In this document: positions 1 to 6,675 of the stretch, one piece after another
Numbering within the stretch: position 1 is the stretch's first letter
How the letters are laid out: the number at the start of each line of letters is the position of its first letter
Assembly: GCA_023150835.1 (NCBI GenBank)
Contig: JAKLKB010000118.1
Location: 1-22,213 of the forward strand
Length of the DNA stretch: 22,213 nt
From: Myxococcota bacterium
Lineage (GTDB): Bacteria > Myxococcota_C > UBA6777
Direction of reading: 5' to 3'
Made by a program: the position numbers and the translations under genes
Notes under the pieces: model-generated
Seen by the model: the letters and a program-made list of their open reading frames with translations, nothing else
Databases searched by the model: none
What the model was told of the DNA's origin: nothing

Positions 1-223
1 GGACTGCCCCTACATGGTTCGACCACATAACGGGCGGATCTCGGATTAGTTTGTGTAAACGCCCGATGGTCGGGCAGCCACAGGGGACTGCCCCTACATG
101 GTTCGACCACATAACGGGCGGATCTCGGATTAGTTTGTGTAAACGCCCGATGGTCGGGCAGCCACAGGGGGCTGCCCCTACATGGCCCGATCACATAACG
201 GGCGGATCTCGGATTAGCTTGTG
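1..223. repeat. 84-bp tandem REP-like array, about 2.65 copies
   Basis: Copies start at 1, 85 and 169. The first two are identical over all 84 bases; the third diverges slightly and stops inside the yqeY gene. Each full unit carries a perfect hairpin GCCCGA-tgg-TCGGGC and a second pairing AGGGG-actg-CCCCT, the make-up of intergenic palindromic (REP-like) DNA. The first unit begins at the window edge, so the array probably extends to the left. The unit includes the TTA that is the yqeY stop codon in the third copy, so the duplicated segment reaches about ten bases into the coding end of that gene. Confidence 0.9.
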
Positions 224-660
224 AGCATCGAGTCGACGAGAGGCTTGATATCTTTGGAGGGGTAGCGGCCTTTCAGCTTGGGCATGATCTCTTTCATGAC
301 CTTGCCGACATCTTTGGCAGTCGAAGCACCGAGGGCGGCGATGGCGTCTTGGACGATGGTACGGGCTTCTTCGGGGCTGAGTTGTTGGGGAAGATAGCCT
401 TCGATGATCTTGAGTTCGGCTTTTTCCTTGTCAGCAAGGTCCACGCGTCCCGCTTGGGAGAAGGCGTCGATGCTTTCTTGTCGGCGCTTGGCTTGTTTGG
501 AAAGAAAAGCGAGGGTTTCTTCTTCGTTGTGCTCGCGTTTGAGGTCGATTTGCTCTTTTTTGAGGTCGGCCAGCATCATCTTGAGCGTGGAGGTGCGCTC
601 GGCGTCACGGGCTTTCATCGAGGTTTTGAGGTCTTCGGAGATTTTAGCGAGCAGAGACAT
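214..660 (-). CDS. yqeY: GatB/YqeY domain protein
   Basis: A 148-residue protein of the stand-alone GatB/YqeY family, the usual length for it. It resembles the C-terminal helical tail of GatB, the tRNA-dependent amidotransferase subunit, and is thought to touch tRNA; its exact role is unsettled. Visible family features are the N-terminal DLKTSMKARD..RTSTLKMMLADLKK helix, the LPQQLSPEEA segment and the C-terminal GKVMKEIMPKLKGRYPSKDI block. The ATG at 658-660 is preceded by AGAAGGA nine bases upstream, which fixes the start. It is the last gene of a probable batD > bamD-like > yqeY run, 168 bases after the bamD-like stop. The 84-bp repeat unit begins within its last codons, so the final residues may have been altered by repeat expansion. 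Cytoplasmic, complete. Confidence 0.93.
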   Translation of the reverse strand: MSLLAKISEDLKTSMKARDAERTSTLKMMLADLKKEQIDLKREHNEEETLAFLSKQAKRRQESIDAFSQAGRVDLADKEKAELKIIEGYLPQQLSPEEARTIVQDAIAALGASTAKDVGKVMKEIMPKLKGRYPSKDIKPLVDSMLTS

Positions 661-690
661 CGTCTTGATCCTTCTGTATGGTTGGGAGAG

Positions 691-708
691 ATCGCACGTG
701 AGTGCGAT
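691..708. other. Inverted repeat in the yqeY leader
   Basis: ATCGCAC-gtga-GTGCGAT is a perfect 7-bp stem with a 4-base loop, about 30 bases upstream of the yqeY start. No T-run follows it on the minus strand, so it does not look like a terminator. An operator or a leader hairpin are both possible; nothing decides. Confidence 0.4.
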
Positions 709-828
709 ACTTGGGGAACATCAAAAAAGGTGAGCCTACAAACGGAGCGAGTGTGTATCGGGTTCGTTTTCAGAAAGCGATGTGGCGAAACGTCGATGGG
801 ATGGGAGAGACCGAAGAACTCGGCGAGC

Positions 829-1806
829 TCACATAGGTGCGCTGGTTTTGGTGGGCGTTGCGGTGGTGCTTGGTGCGGGAGGGAGCGTGGTTTTAGAAGG
901 CGCTTCTTTTTTGGCATCCGAAGCGGAAGCCGTCAAGACACGGGGCTTTTGTGTTTTATCGAGGGCAGCGATCGCGGTTTCGACCTCGGCAAGGGTCTTC
1001 TTGGCTTCGCTGGCTTCTTTGCTTTTGGGGTCTTTTTCGAGTAAGGCTTTGAGGGCTTCTTTGGCTTTTTGCGGTTTTTTCAGTTGGATGTAGGCTTTGG
1101 CCATACGCAAACGGGCTTCGGCGTTGAAGTCCGCAAGTGGGTAGGTCTTTAAGAGATGAGCCATCCGCCACACGACCGCTTGGTATTTGCCGCGAGAAGC
1201 ATAAAACTGTGCGACGTAGATCTCGTGTTGTGCGAGCTGTTGGATACAGATGCGCAACTCTTTTTTGGCTTCGATCGCCAGTTTGTGGTGGGGATATTGC
1301 GTGATGAACTCGTTGTAAGAAGCGATGGCTTGGCGGGTGGTGGTCGAGTCTTTTTCGTGGTTGGGCGGGATGAGAAACCATTCCCACGGTCGTTGCTTGA
1401 AGTAGCATTGTGCGATCTGGAACTGCGCGTAGGGATGTTTTTTGTGAGAAGGGTGCAGTTTGGCGAAGATCCGATACAGATCGACAGCTTGAAGATATTT
1501 TCCAGAATGAAAGAAGCTATCCGCGATGCCGATCTCTGAGAGCGTTGCGTAGCGGCTGAAAGGATAGGCCGTTTTTAGCTGACGAAAGATCTTGCGGGCT
1601 TGATCGTAGTTTCCGCCTTTGAGTTCTTTGTTGGCTGTTTCGTAAAAGTGCTTGGCATTTTGTGCGTAAGTGCGCTTTTTCGAGGCTTTGGGTAGATTCT
1701 CCAGCCCACGCAGATTGCATGTACTCGCCCCCATCAAAAGCGGCGAGAGCAACACACTCGCCCACAACAAAGAACCCGCAGAGGAGCCAAAAAAGAAACG
1801 TGACAT
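829..1806 (-). CDS. BamD-like outer-membrane assembly TPR lipoprotein/secreted protein
   Basis: A 325-residue exported TPR protein resembling BamD/ComL of the beta-barrel assembly machinery. The ATG at 1804-1806 has AAGGGA eight bases upstream; the 31 extra codons before it carry no signal. Residues 1-30 form a signal peptide ending ASTC30; this cysteine could be lipidated, but the preceding residues are not a canonical lipobox. Residues about 45-150 show the BamD pattern: YDQARKIFRQLKTAYPFSRY, then YLQAVDLYRIFAKLHPSHKKHPYAQFQIAQCYF. Further TPR-like helices follow at about 200-275 (KPQKAKEALKALLEKDP), and the last 40 residues are a Thr/Pro/Ala-rich tail absent from classical BamD (about 245 residues). 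Its partner would be BamA at the outer membrane. It lies between batD and yqeY. A general YbgF/TPR periplasmic protein is the alternative. Confidence 0.78.
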   Translation of the reverse strand: MSRFFFGSSAGSLLWASVLLSPLLMGASTCNLRGLENLPKASKKRTYAQNAKHFYETANKELKGGNYDQARKIFRQLKTAYPFSRYATLSEIGIADSFFHSGKYLQAVDLYRIFAKLHPSHKKHPYAQFQIAQCYFKQRPWEWFLIPPNHEKDSTTTRQAIASYNEFITQYPHHKLAIEAKKELRICIQQLAQHEIYVAQFYASRGKYQAVVWRMAHLLKTYPLADFNAEARLRMAKAYIQLKKPQKAKEALKALLEKDPKSKEASEAKKTLAEVETAIAALDKTQKPRVLTASASDAKKEAPSKTTLPPAPSTTATPTKTSAPM

Positions 1807-1858
1807 CGGTATATCCCTTCTTGATTCGGGGTGTTTGATCCGCGATCGGGCTTCAGGC

Positions 1859-1883
1859 AAAAAAGATGCCCATCTTTCGGGCA
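1859..1883 (-). terminator. Possible intrinsic terminator or attenuator after batD
   Basis: Read on the minus strand, TGCCC-gaaagat-GGGCA is followed by a short gap and six Ts. It lies 93 bases past the batD stop and 53 bases before the bamD-like start. The stem has only five pairs, so termination would be partial at best and the two genes may still be co-transcribed. Confidence 0.35.
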
Positions 1884-1975
1884 AAGACAAGCCGCTCAAC
1901 CTTGACGTGGATCAATGCGCCTGTCGGCAGTGGATAGCATAGGTCGATGTGAAGCGCAAGTTGAGAGAGACAAGC

Positions 1976-3799
1976 TCAGCGAGGACGAGGAGAGGGGGCT
2001 TCTTCGGGCAAGCGAGGAACCAGCGAAGAGAGATGATGCAGGATATGAGAAGCGGCATCGGGGCAAGGCCAAGGGGCAAAGCGCGCAAGATCGCATTGTT
2101 GGAGCAAAGGCTGGAGATCTTGGTGGAGCGTTTGTCCAAGGGGATCGCGCAGAAGAGAGGCTTGGAGTTCGTCGCGTGTGAGCGCACGTGTTGGGCGCAA
2201 CAACAGCGCTTGTAAGAGTTCGTGAAAAGTGGCCTCGATCCGCGACAATCCTTGCGGATCTGCGGGCAGTTTTCGTGTAGTCGCCCACTCGACAAGCAGG
2301 TTTTTGGCGTGGAGGTAGTGGTCGTGTTGTTGTTGGCGCTGTGCCTCCAACGCGGCCCGCACAAAACGCTCTCGCTGAAAGCGCCGCCATTGGGCGATCA
2401 GCACAACGCCCACGACCACCACACAAAAAAACAGCAACACCCACAGCGGATGCCTCTGCGAAAACAGCGGATGTTCGGGCTTCTTGCCAAAGGCCGCAGA
2501 GGACGGCTTGATCAAGGCCGAGACTTGGGCGCGCAAGGCAGGTTGAATCGACAGCGACTGCGGTGTTGTGGCGTAACGCACATACACCTTTTTCCAAGGA
2601 TCAAAAGCCCACCAGATCAGCGCAGGGATGGTGTAATCGCCGGACTTTTCGGCGCGCAACCACAGCGAGCGCACGATCTCTCCTTGGATCTGCGCGGCTT
2701 GTGGAGACAGTGAGACTTCTGTTCGTGCGGATATCTGGCGCAGTTGAGAAGAAAGAGAAAGCGAAGGTAGATTGATCTGCTTGAGGTTTCCGATACCTTG
2801 GAGTCGGATCTGAAGGGGGATACTTTGTCCAACGCGATACGGCGTCGAGGGCAAGGCGAGCGAAAGGTGAAAGCGCCCGACATCTTGCGATTGAAGCTGT
2901 GGAGGCTTTTCTTCCGATGGATGGGGCAGGATCGAAACAGTTTGTTCGGGGCTGCGTCGGATCTCTTCGCTGCTTGGGTCGCCGTTCATTTGGGGATTAA
3001 TCCGCAACGCAAGCGAATCGAGCGACAACTCCCCATCCCGCAGAGCAAACAGCGCATAACGCGAAACCAAGGTGTAGGCGTATTCTTTGTCGCCAAGGTG
3101 TCGATGTTTCCACGTCGCAAGCGCACGCGCACGAAAGATCTCTTCGACCCAAAAGCCCTCAAATCGGGGAAGTTGCGCATACGCGACGCTGCATGTCCCC
3201 CGCCGAAAAAAATAAAACGAGACGGTGATCTGTTGACCGACATAAGCGCGTTGCGGAGAGATCACAGGCAACAAAAAGAAATCGCCGCTCGGCTCGATCT
3301 GTGCGGGAAGATCGAGTTGAGGGCCGCTTGGCGCACGATCAATCGCGGCTTTGACTTCGATGCGCAAGGGCGGGGTTGTGTAGCGTTTGCCCTTGACGCG
3401 CACAGTGGCAGCGCGTAGTGTATGCGCCCCATCGCGTAGAGCGAGATAAGACACCGTAAAGATCCAAGTATATCGGGTGCTTGGATCTTTGCCTGCACGA
3501 TATATGGCATCTTGCCGATCTTGCTGTTCGGTCTTTTTTCGGCGCAAAGCGCGATGGCTCGGGAATTGAAGCCCCGAATAATACCGTGTGTCCGTCTCCA
3601 AAGTCCACCGCACGACGGCCATCTCGCCTCGCGAGACCACTCCGCGCACCACTTCCGCACGAAAGCTCGTCGCGGTTTCTGCTGCGGCTGTCTGTGCGTA
3701 CCAACCCACACAAGAACCCAGCACCCACAACCCGAGAGCCACACGCAAACCAACACCAGAAAAGAATGTCCGATTGTTTCGATTTGTTTGAAAGATCAT
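1976..3799 (-). CDS. batD: BatD-family protein (oxygen tolerance)
   Basis: A 607-residue envelope protein of the BatD family, which in Bacteroides-type bat operons acts with BatA/BatB von Willebrand proteins and MoxR ATPases in an ill-defined stress-tolerance complex. It has an N-terminal signal peptide with hydrophobic core VALGLWVLGSCVGWYA and a Q-T-AAA-E cleavage region. A BatD core follows, with the diagnostic YVGQQITVSFYFF and FEGFWVEEIF motifs and later beta-sandwich repeats (RVGQSIPLQIRL). A membrane helix (LWVLLFFCVVVVGVVLIAQW) precedes a cytosolic helical tail ending PSPRPR. The start is uncertain: the ATG at 3799 is used here, but a GTG at 3835 in the same frame has GAGGA three bases upstream. 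No batA, batB or moxR gene lies in the window. It heads the run toward the bamD-like gene; dispersed element copy A is directly upstream. Confidence 0.87.
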   Translation of the reverse strand: MIFQTNRNNRTFFSGVGLRVALGLWVLGSCVGWYAQTAAAETATSFRAEVVRGVVSRGEMAVVRWTLETDTRYYSGLQFPSHRALRRKKTEQQDRQDAIYRAGKDPSTRYTWIFTVSYLALRDGAHTLRAATVRVKGKRYTTPPLRIEVKAAIDRAPSGPQLDLPAQIEPSGDFFLLPVISPQRAYVGQQITVSFYFFRRGTCSVAYAQLPRFEGFWVEEIFRARALATWKHRHLGDKEYAYTLVSRYALFALRDGELSLDSLALRINPQMNGDPSSEEIRRSPEQTVSILPHPSEEKPPQLQSQDVGRFHLSLALPSTPYRVGQSIPLQIRLQGIGNLKQINLPSLSLSSQLRQISARTEVSLSPQAAQIQGEIVRSLWLRAEKSGDYTIPALIWWAFDPWKKVYVRYATTPQSLSIQPALRAQVSALIKPSSAAFGKKPEHPLFSQRHPLWVLLFFCVVVVGVVLIAQWRRFQRERFVRAALEAQRQQQHDHYLHAKNLLVEWATTRKLPADPQGLSRIEATFHELLQALLLRPTRALTRDELQASLLRDPLGQTLHQDLQPLLQQCDLARFAPWPCPDAASHILHHLSSLVPRLPEEAPSPRPR

Positions 3800-3840
3800 C
3801 AAATGCTCTGTCCGTCGTGTGAAGAAAGGTAACACAGATC

Positions 3841-3968
3841 CTCAAACCCCCCGTGTTCGAAGCCGTTCAAGCGGAGCAGTCGTTGGTTTGGAAAACAACG
3901 ACTGCTCCGCCAATACGGGGTCAAGGGGGCCGTGACCCCTTGTGGGGCGTGGGGTGAAACCCCACCAC
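3841..3968 (-). repeat. Dispersed three-hairpin element, copy A
   Basis: One of three full copies of a ~120-bp intergenic element (others at 6436-6556 and 18961-19078). In the order shared by all copies it has a long hairpin bounded by CCCCGTGTT..G and its complement, a CAAGGGG..CCCCTTG stem, and a GTGGGG..CCCCAC stem. In this copy the long hairpin has a perfect 15-bp stem, GCGGAGCAGTCGTTG at 3871-3885 against its complement at 3896-3910, around a 10-base loop. It occupies the gap between the divergent batD and NYN genes. Confidence 0.85.
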
Positions 3969-4129
3969 AGCGAGTTCCATTCGTCGTATCATACTCATCG
4001 AGGTGTCCGAACATTCGCTCACCGCAGCCTTCGTTGTATCACAATGCCGCAAATAGCGGTCAAGTTTCCTATGCCCACGACCCCTCAAGCAAGAGGGTCC
4101 ACGATCCCGCAAGATGCTAAGGAGAAAAA
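3969..4129 (+). promoter_or_regulatory. Leader of the NYN gene
   Basis: This is the rest of the 330-base gap between batD and the NYN gene; I see no gene in it. A GACCCCTC..GAGGGTC hairpin with one bulged base lies at about 4078-4099, and a strong Shine-Dalgarno TAAGGAG at 4118-4124 sits five bases before the ATG at 4130. TATCAT near 3989 could be a -10 box, but no convincing -35 accompanies it. Confidence 0.45.
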
Positions 4130-4945
4130 ATGACACGTGTGGGTGTTTTTGTTGATGTCGAAAATATTAATCGCACAGGTGGTTTTGGGATGCGCTACGA
4201 TATCTTGCGCCGATTCGCTTGCCGCGACGCTGCGGATCCTGTGCGATTGAACGCTTATGTCGCGTTTGATGAAGAACGCGCCCAAAGCGACCGCCCTTAC
4301 AAAAAGCGCGTTTTGGATTTTTACCTTGTGTTGCGGGATCTCGGCTACAAAGTGATCGAAAAGAAAGTCAAGTGGTTCAACGAACGCGGCACACGCTACG
4401 CAAAGGCCAACGTCGATCTGGATCTGGCCGTCGATGCGCTGCTTCAGTCCGAAGCGCTCGATCGGGTGTTGTTGGTGACAGGCGACGGAGACTTCGATCG
4501 GGTGGTGCGCGCCCTCCAAAACAAGGGCTGTCGTGTCGAAGTCGTGGCCTTTCGCAATGTGTCGCTTTCTCTGCGGCGTGAGGCCGACTTCTTTATGTCA
4601 GGTTATTTGATCCCCAACCTCTTACCGATCGACCGCGAACGAGCTTCGCCTGCCTCGTGGGGCGAAGCAGAATCTCGCGTTCGAGGCACTTGTTACTCGT
4701 TCAAAGAAAATTTTGGCTTTATGCGTTTTCTCGATCGCATCGGCTCCGATATCTGGATCACCGACTCACGCGACCAAGCCTCTCCCTACCAAACAGCTTT
4801 TGTTCATATCTCCGACTTTCCCCCCGGCTTCGATCCGTTTCTTCTTCCAAGCCGCGACTTTATTTTTGAATTCGACATCGTCCATTCCGAACGTGACGAA
4901 GGAAAACTTCAAGCCAAGAATGTCGAGCTGCTCTACCAGTATTAA
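4130..4945 (+). CDS. NYN-domain (LabA/DUF88) putative RNase fused to a cold-shock-like domain
   Basis: A 271-residue cytoplasmic protein. Residues 1-165 are a NYN domain, a PIN-like metal-dependent RNase fold of the LabA/DUF88 type. Its acidic site is present: FVDVEN with D9 and N12, DVDLDLAVDAL with D96/D98/D102, and TGDGDFD with D119/D121. Residues about 184-268 look like an OB-fold cold-shock-type RNA-binding domain: GTCYSFKENFGFMRF resembles RNP1, AFVHISDF resembles RNP2, followed by FEFDIVHSERDEGKLQAKNV. The likely role is RNA cleavage or RNA turnover with its own RNA-binding module; the target is unknown. The start has an excellent Shine-Dalgarno. It converges on kamA, and the two stop codons overlap in TTAA at 4942-4945. 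The NYN call is firm, the cold-shock call a little less so. Confidence 0.9.
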   Translation: MTRVGVFVDVENINRTGGFGMRYDILRRFACRDAADPVRLNAYVAFDEERAQSDRPYKKRVLDFYLVLRDLGYKVIEKKVKWFNERGTRYAKANVDLDLAVDALLQSEALDRVLLVTGDGDFDRVVRALQNKGCRVEVVAFRNVSLSLRREADFFMSGYLIPNLLPIDRERASPASWGEAESRVRGTCYSFKENFGFMRFLDRIGSDIWITDSRDQASPYQTAFVHISDFPPGFDPFLLPSRDFIFEFDIVHSERDEGKLQAKNVELLYQY

Positions 4946-5040
4946 GCGTTTCCGCTTCTGCCTTTCGGCGCTCTGCCAGTATCGGTCTTTTCAGCGTTTC
5001 CGTTCCTGCCTTTTGGCGCTCCGCCAGTATCGGGCTTTTG
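4931..5040. repeat. 48-bp tandem duplication at the NYN/kamA 3' ends
   Basis: Two 48-bp copies start at 4945 and 4993. The NYN gene end (CTCTACCAGTAT at 4931) matches the CTCTGCCAGTAT segment inside the unit, minus eight bases, so a third degenerate copy overlaps the last NYN codons. On the minus strand the unit is translated as a 16-residue repeat (core TDTGRAPKGRSGNA) that forms the C-terminus of KamA. Confidence 0.85.
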
Positions 5041-6324
5041 AGGAACCAACGGGCGGGTATCCAACCCCGCAAGCTGATCTGCCACTCCGCCACGCATCCG
5101 CCCACCGATCCCCGCCCGCTTGCCTTGTTCACCTTCAGCTTCCTGTGCGTTCGCTCCAACCATCGAAGCCGCCGAGATACGCGGTTCTGGATACGTGACG
5201 ATCCGCCCTTCAAAGTTGCGTAGCACCGTATACTCGGGAGACATACTCAAGATGTAGTTCGGCAAGATCGGGACTTTGCCACCGCCACGAGGAAGATCGA
5301 TCACATACTGCGGAATCCCCAAACCGCCCAACCGACCACGCAAGGCTTCCATGATCTGAATTCCTCGTGAGATCGGCGTGCGCAGATGCTCGATCCCTTG
5401 GACAAGATCGCTTTGGTGGAGATAGTACGGCTTGATCCGATTCATCAGCAGCTTGCGACACAACGCTTCGAGGATATCGGGATGATCGTTGATCCCACGC
5501 AACAAGACCGATTGGTTGTTGACGGGGACACCCGCCCGCAACAGACGATCACAAGCCTGTGCCGCTTGCGGCGTCAGTTCGCGTGGGTGGTTAAAATGCG
5601 TGACGACCCAGATCGGATGATAGCGTTCCAACATCGCGCAAAACTCGGGCGTGATCCGCATCGGCATCAACACAGGGATGCGCGTTCCGATACGGATGAT
5701 CTCAACGCTTGGAACCGACCGAACTGCCGCGATCACGCGCTCAAGCCGCCCGTCCGACAGCGTCAACGGATCTCCCCCCGACAAGATCACATCTCGAACA
5801 CTCGGCGTCTCCCGCAAATAACGCACCCACCCCTCGATCTGCTCGCTGCTTGCGGCTGCTTTCTCGATACCCACAAAACGCTTGCGTGTACAATGCCGAC
5901 AATACACAGGGCATAGACCATTCATCAACAGCACCACCCGATCAGGATAACGGTGGATCAATCCCGCAACAGGCCGATGTTCTTCTTCTTCCTCCGCAAG
6001 CGGATCACGAAACAACGCTGGTGCGTCATCTTCTTCTTCGGCCAACGGAATCGCCATCCGAAAGATCGGATCTTCGGGCGTAAATGACTCGATCAGCGAA
6101 AGATAATACGGCGTCACCGCAAAAGGATAACGCATCGAAACGCGCAACTGCCCATCCGATGGTTCAAATCCTTTCACCAACGCCTGAAGCTCCGACAGCG
6201 ATGTCAACCGATGTGTCATCTGCCAACGCCAGTCTGCGCGCTGCCAATCCCCCTCCCGCTTCAAAAGCCCCAACACTCCGCCTGTTTCTTCGACCCACTC
6301 AACACGTTGCACGACCCGCGACAT
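4942..6324 (-). CDS. kamA: L-lysine 2,3-aminomutase (radical SAM)
   Basis: A 460-residue radical SAM, PLP-dependent enzyme that converts L-lysine to beta-lysine in the cytoplasm, used for beta-lysine osmolytes or lysine fermentation. The SAM cluster motif CPVYCRHC gives C138/C142/C145. The PLP lysine is K350 in DLPRGGGKVP, and the substrate-amine aspartates are D306 (SDLVQG) and D343. These lysine-binding acids favour KamA over other family members. The C-terminal domain VLRNFEGRIVTYPEP is present. The ATG at 6324 has AGAGGA close upstream; longer in-frame starts would read through repeat element B. Oddities are an acidic insertion (AEEEDD...AEEEEE, residues 95-115) and about 75 residues of low-complexity tail that ends in a 16-residue tandem repeat. 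The typical family length is about 416-470. No acetyltransferase or fermentation partner gene is adjacent. Confidence 0.92.
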   Translation of the reverse strand: MSRVVQRVEWVEETGGVLGLLKREGDWQRADWRWQMTHRLTSLSELQALVKGFEPSDGQLRVSMRYPFAVTPYYLSLIESFTPEDPIFRMAIPLAEEEDDAPALFRDPLAEEEEEHRPVAGLIHRYPDRVVLLMNGLCPVYCRHCTRKRFVGIEKAAASSEQIEGWVRYLRETPSVRDVILSGGDPLTLSDGRLERVIAAVRSVPSVEIIRIGTRIPVLMPMRITPEFCAMLERYHPIWVVTHFNHPRELTPQAAQACDRLLRAGVPVNNQSVLLRGINDHPDILEALCRKLLMNRIKPYYLHQSDLVQGIEHLRTPISRGIQIMEALRGRLGGLGIPQYVIDLPRGGGKVPILPNYILSMSPEYTVLRNFEGRIVTYPEPRISAASMVGANAQEAEGEQGKRAGIGGRMRGGVADQLAGLDTRPLVPQKPDTGGAPKGRNGNAEKTDTGRAPKGRSGNA

Positions 6325-6675
6325 ACGATCCTCTTTCCAAGATGCCTTTGCCTCGCTACTATAGCCGCGCTCTTGCATATACGCGCTGGCCCCCAAAAGC
6401 AAGCCCTCGCCCCCAACGGCTTGTTCACTCGTTTTGTGGGGTTCGACCCCACGCCCCGCAAGGGGTCTTAGCCCCCTTGACCCCGTGTTGGCGGAGTGAA
6501 TAGACGTTTTCAAACCCACAGCAGCGCCGCTTGAACCTTCGCGAACACGGGGGGTTTGCAAACCGAGTCGCTTCTAAACAAGCCAGCCCAAAAAACGTTG
6601 CGCTCCGAAACACAACCTGCGCGAAACGACAGATTGTAGCGTTCATTCACCCCATCCCATGAGGCTTTAAGTACG
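6325..6675. other. Divergent gap between kamA and the penicillin acylase gene
   Basis: A 351-base region with no supportable gene. It holds repeat element B at 6436-6556 and the leaders of both neighbours. The kamA frame stays open to 6561, but the codons there are the repeat itself. I found no promoter with a convincing -35/-10 pair on either strand. Confidence 0.5.
6436..6556 (+). repeat. Dispersed three-hairpin element, copy B
   Basis: In opposite orientation to copy A. Visible parts are GTGGGG-ttcga-CCCCAC at 6436-6452, CCCCGCAAGGGG with a GCAA loop at about 6454-6465, CAAGGGG/CCCCTTG pairing around 6459-6479, then CCCCGTGTTGGCG at 6481 paired with CGCGAACACGGGG at 6540-6552. The loop of the long hairpin differs completely from copy A, while the paired arms are kept. 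Confidence 0.85.

Noticed and set aside
1-223. CRISPR-like or attachment-site array at the left end
   Set aside because: Units repeat end to end without spacers, and no integrase or tRNA is present.
2798-3418. Plus-strand open frame opposite batD
   Set aside because: Antisense shadow with a basic, low-information protein and no ribosome binding site.
6325-6561. N-terminal extension of KamA to the start of the long open frame
   Set aside because: The extra codons are repeat element B and lack family similarity; the ATG at 6324 has a good ribosome binding site.
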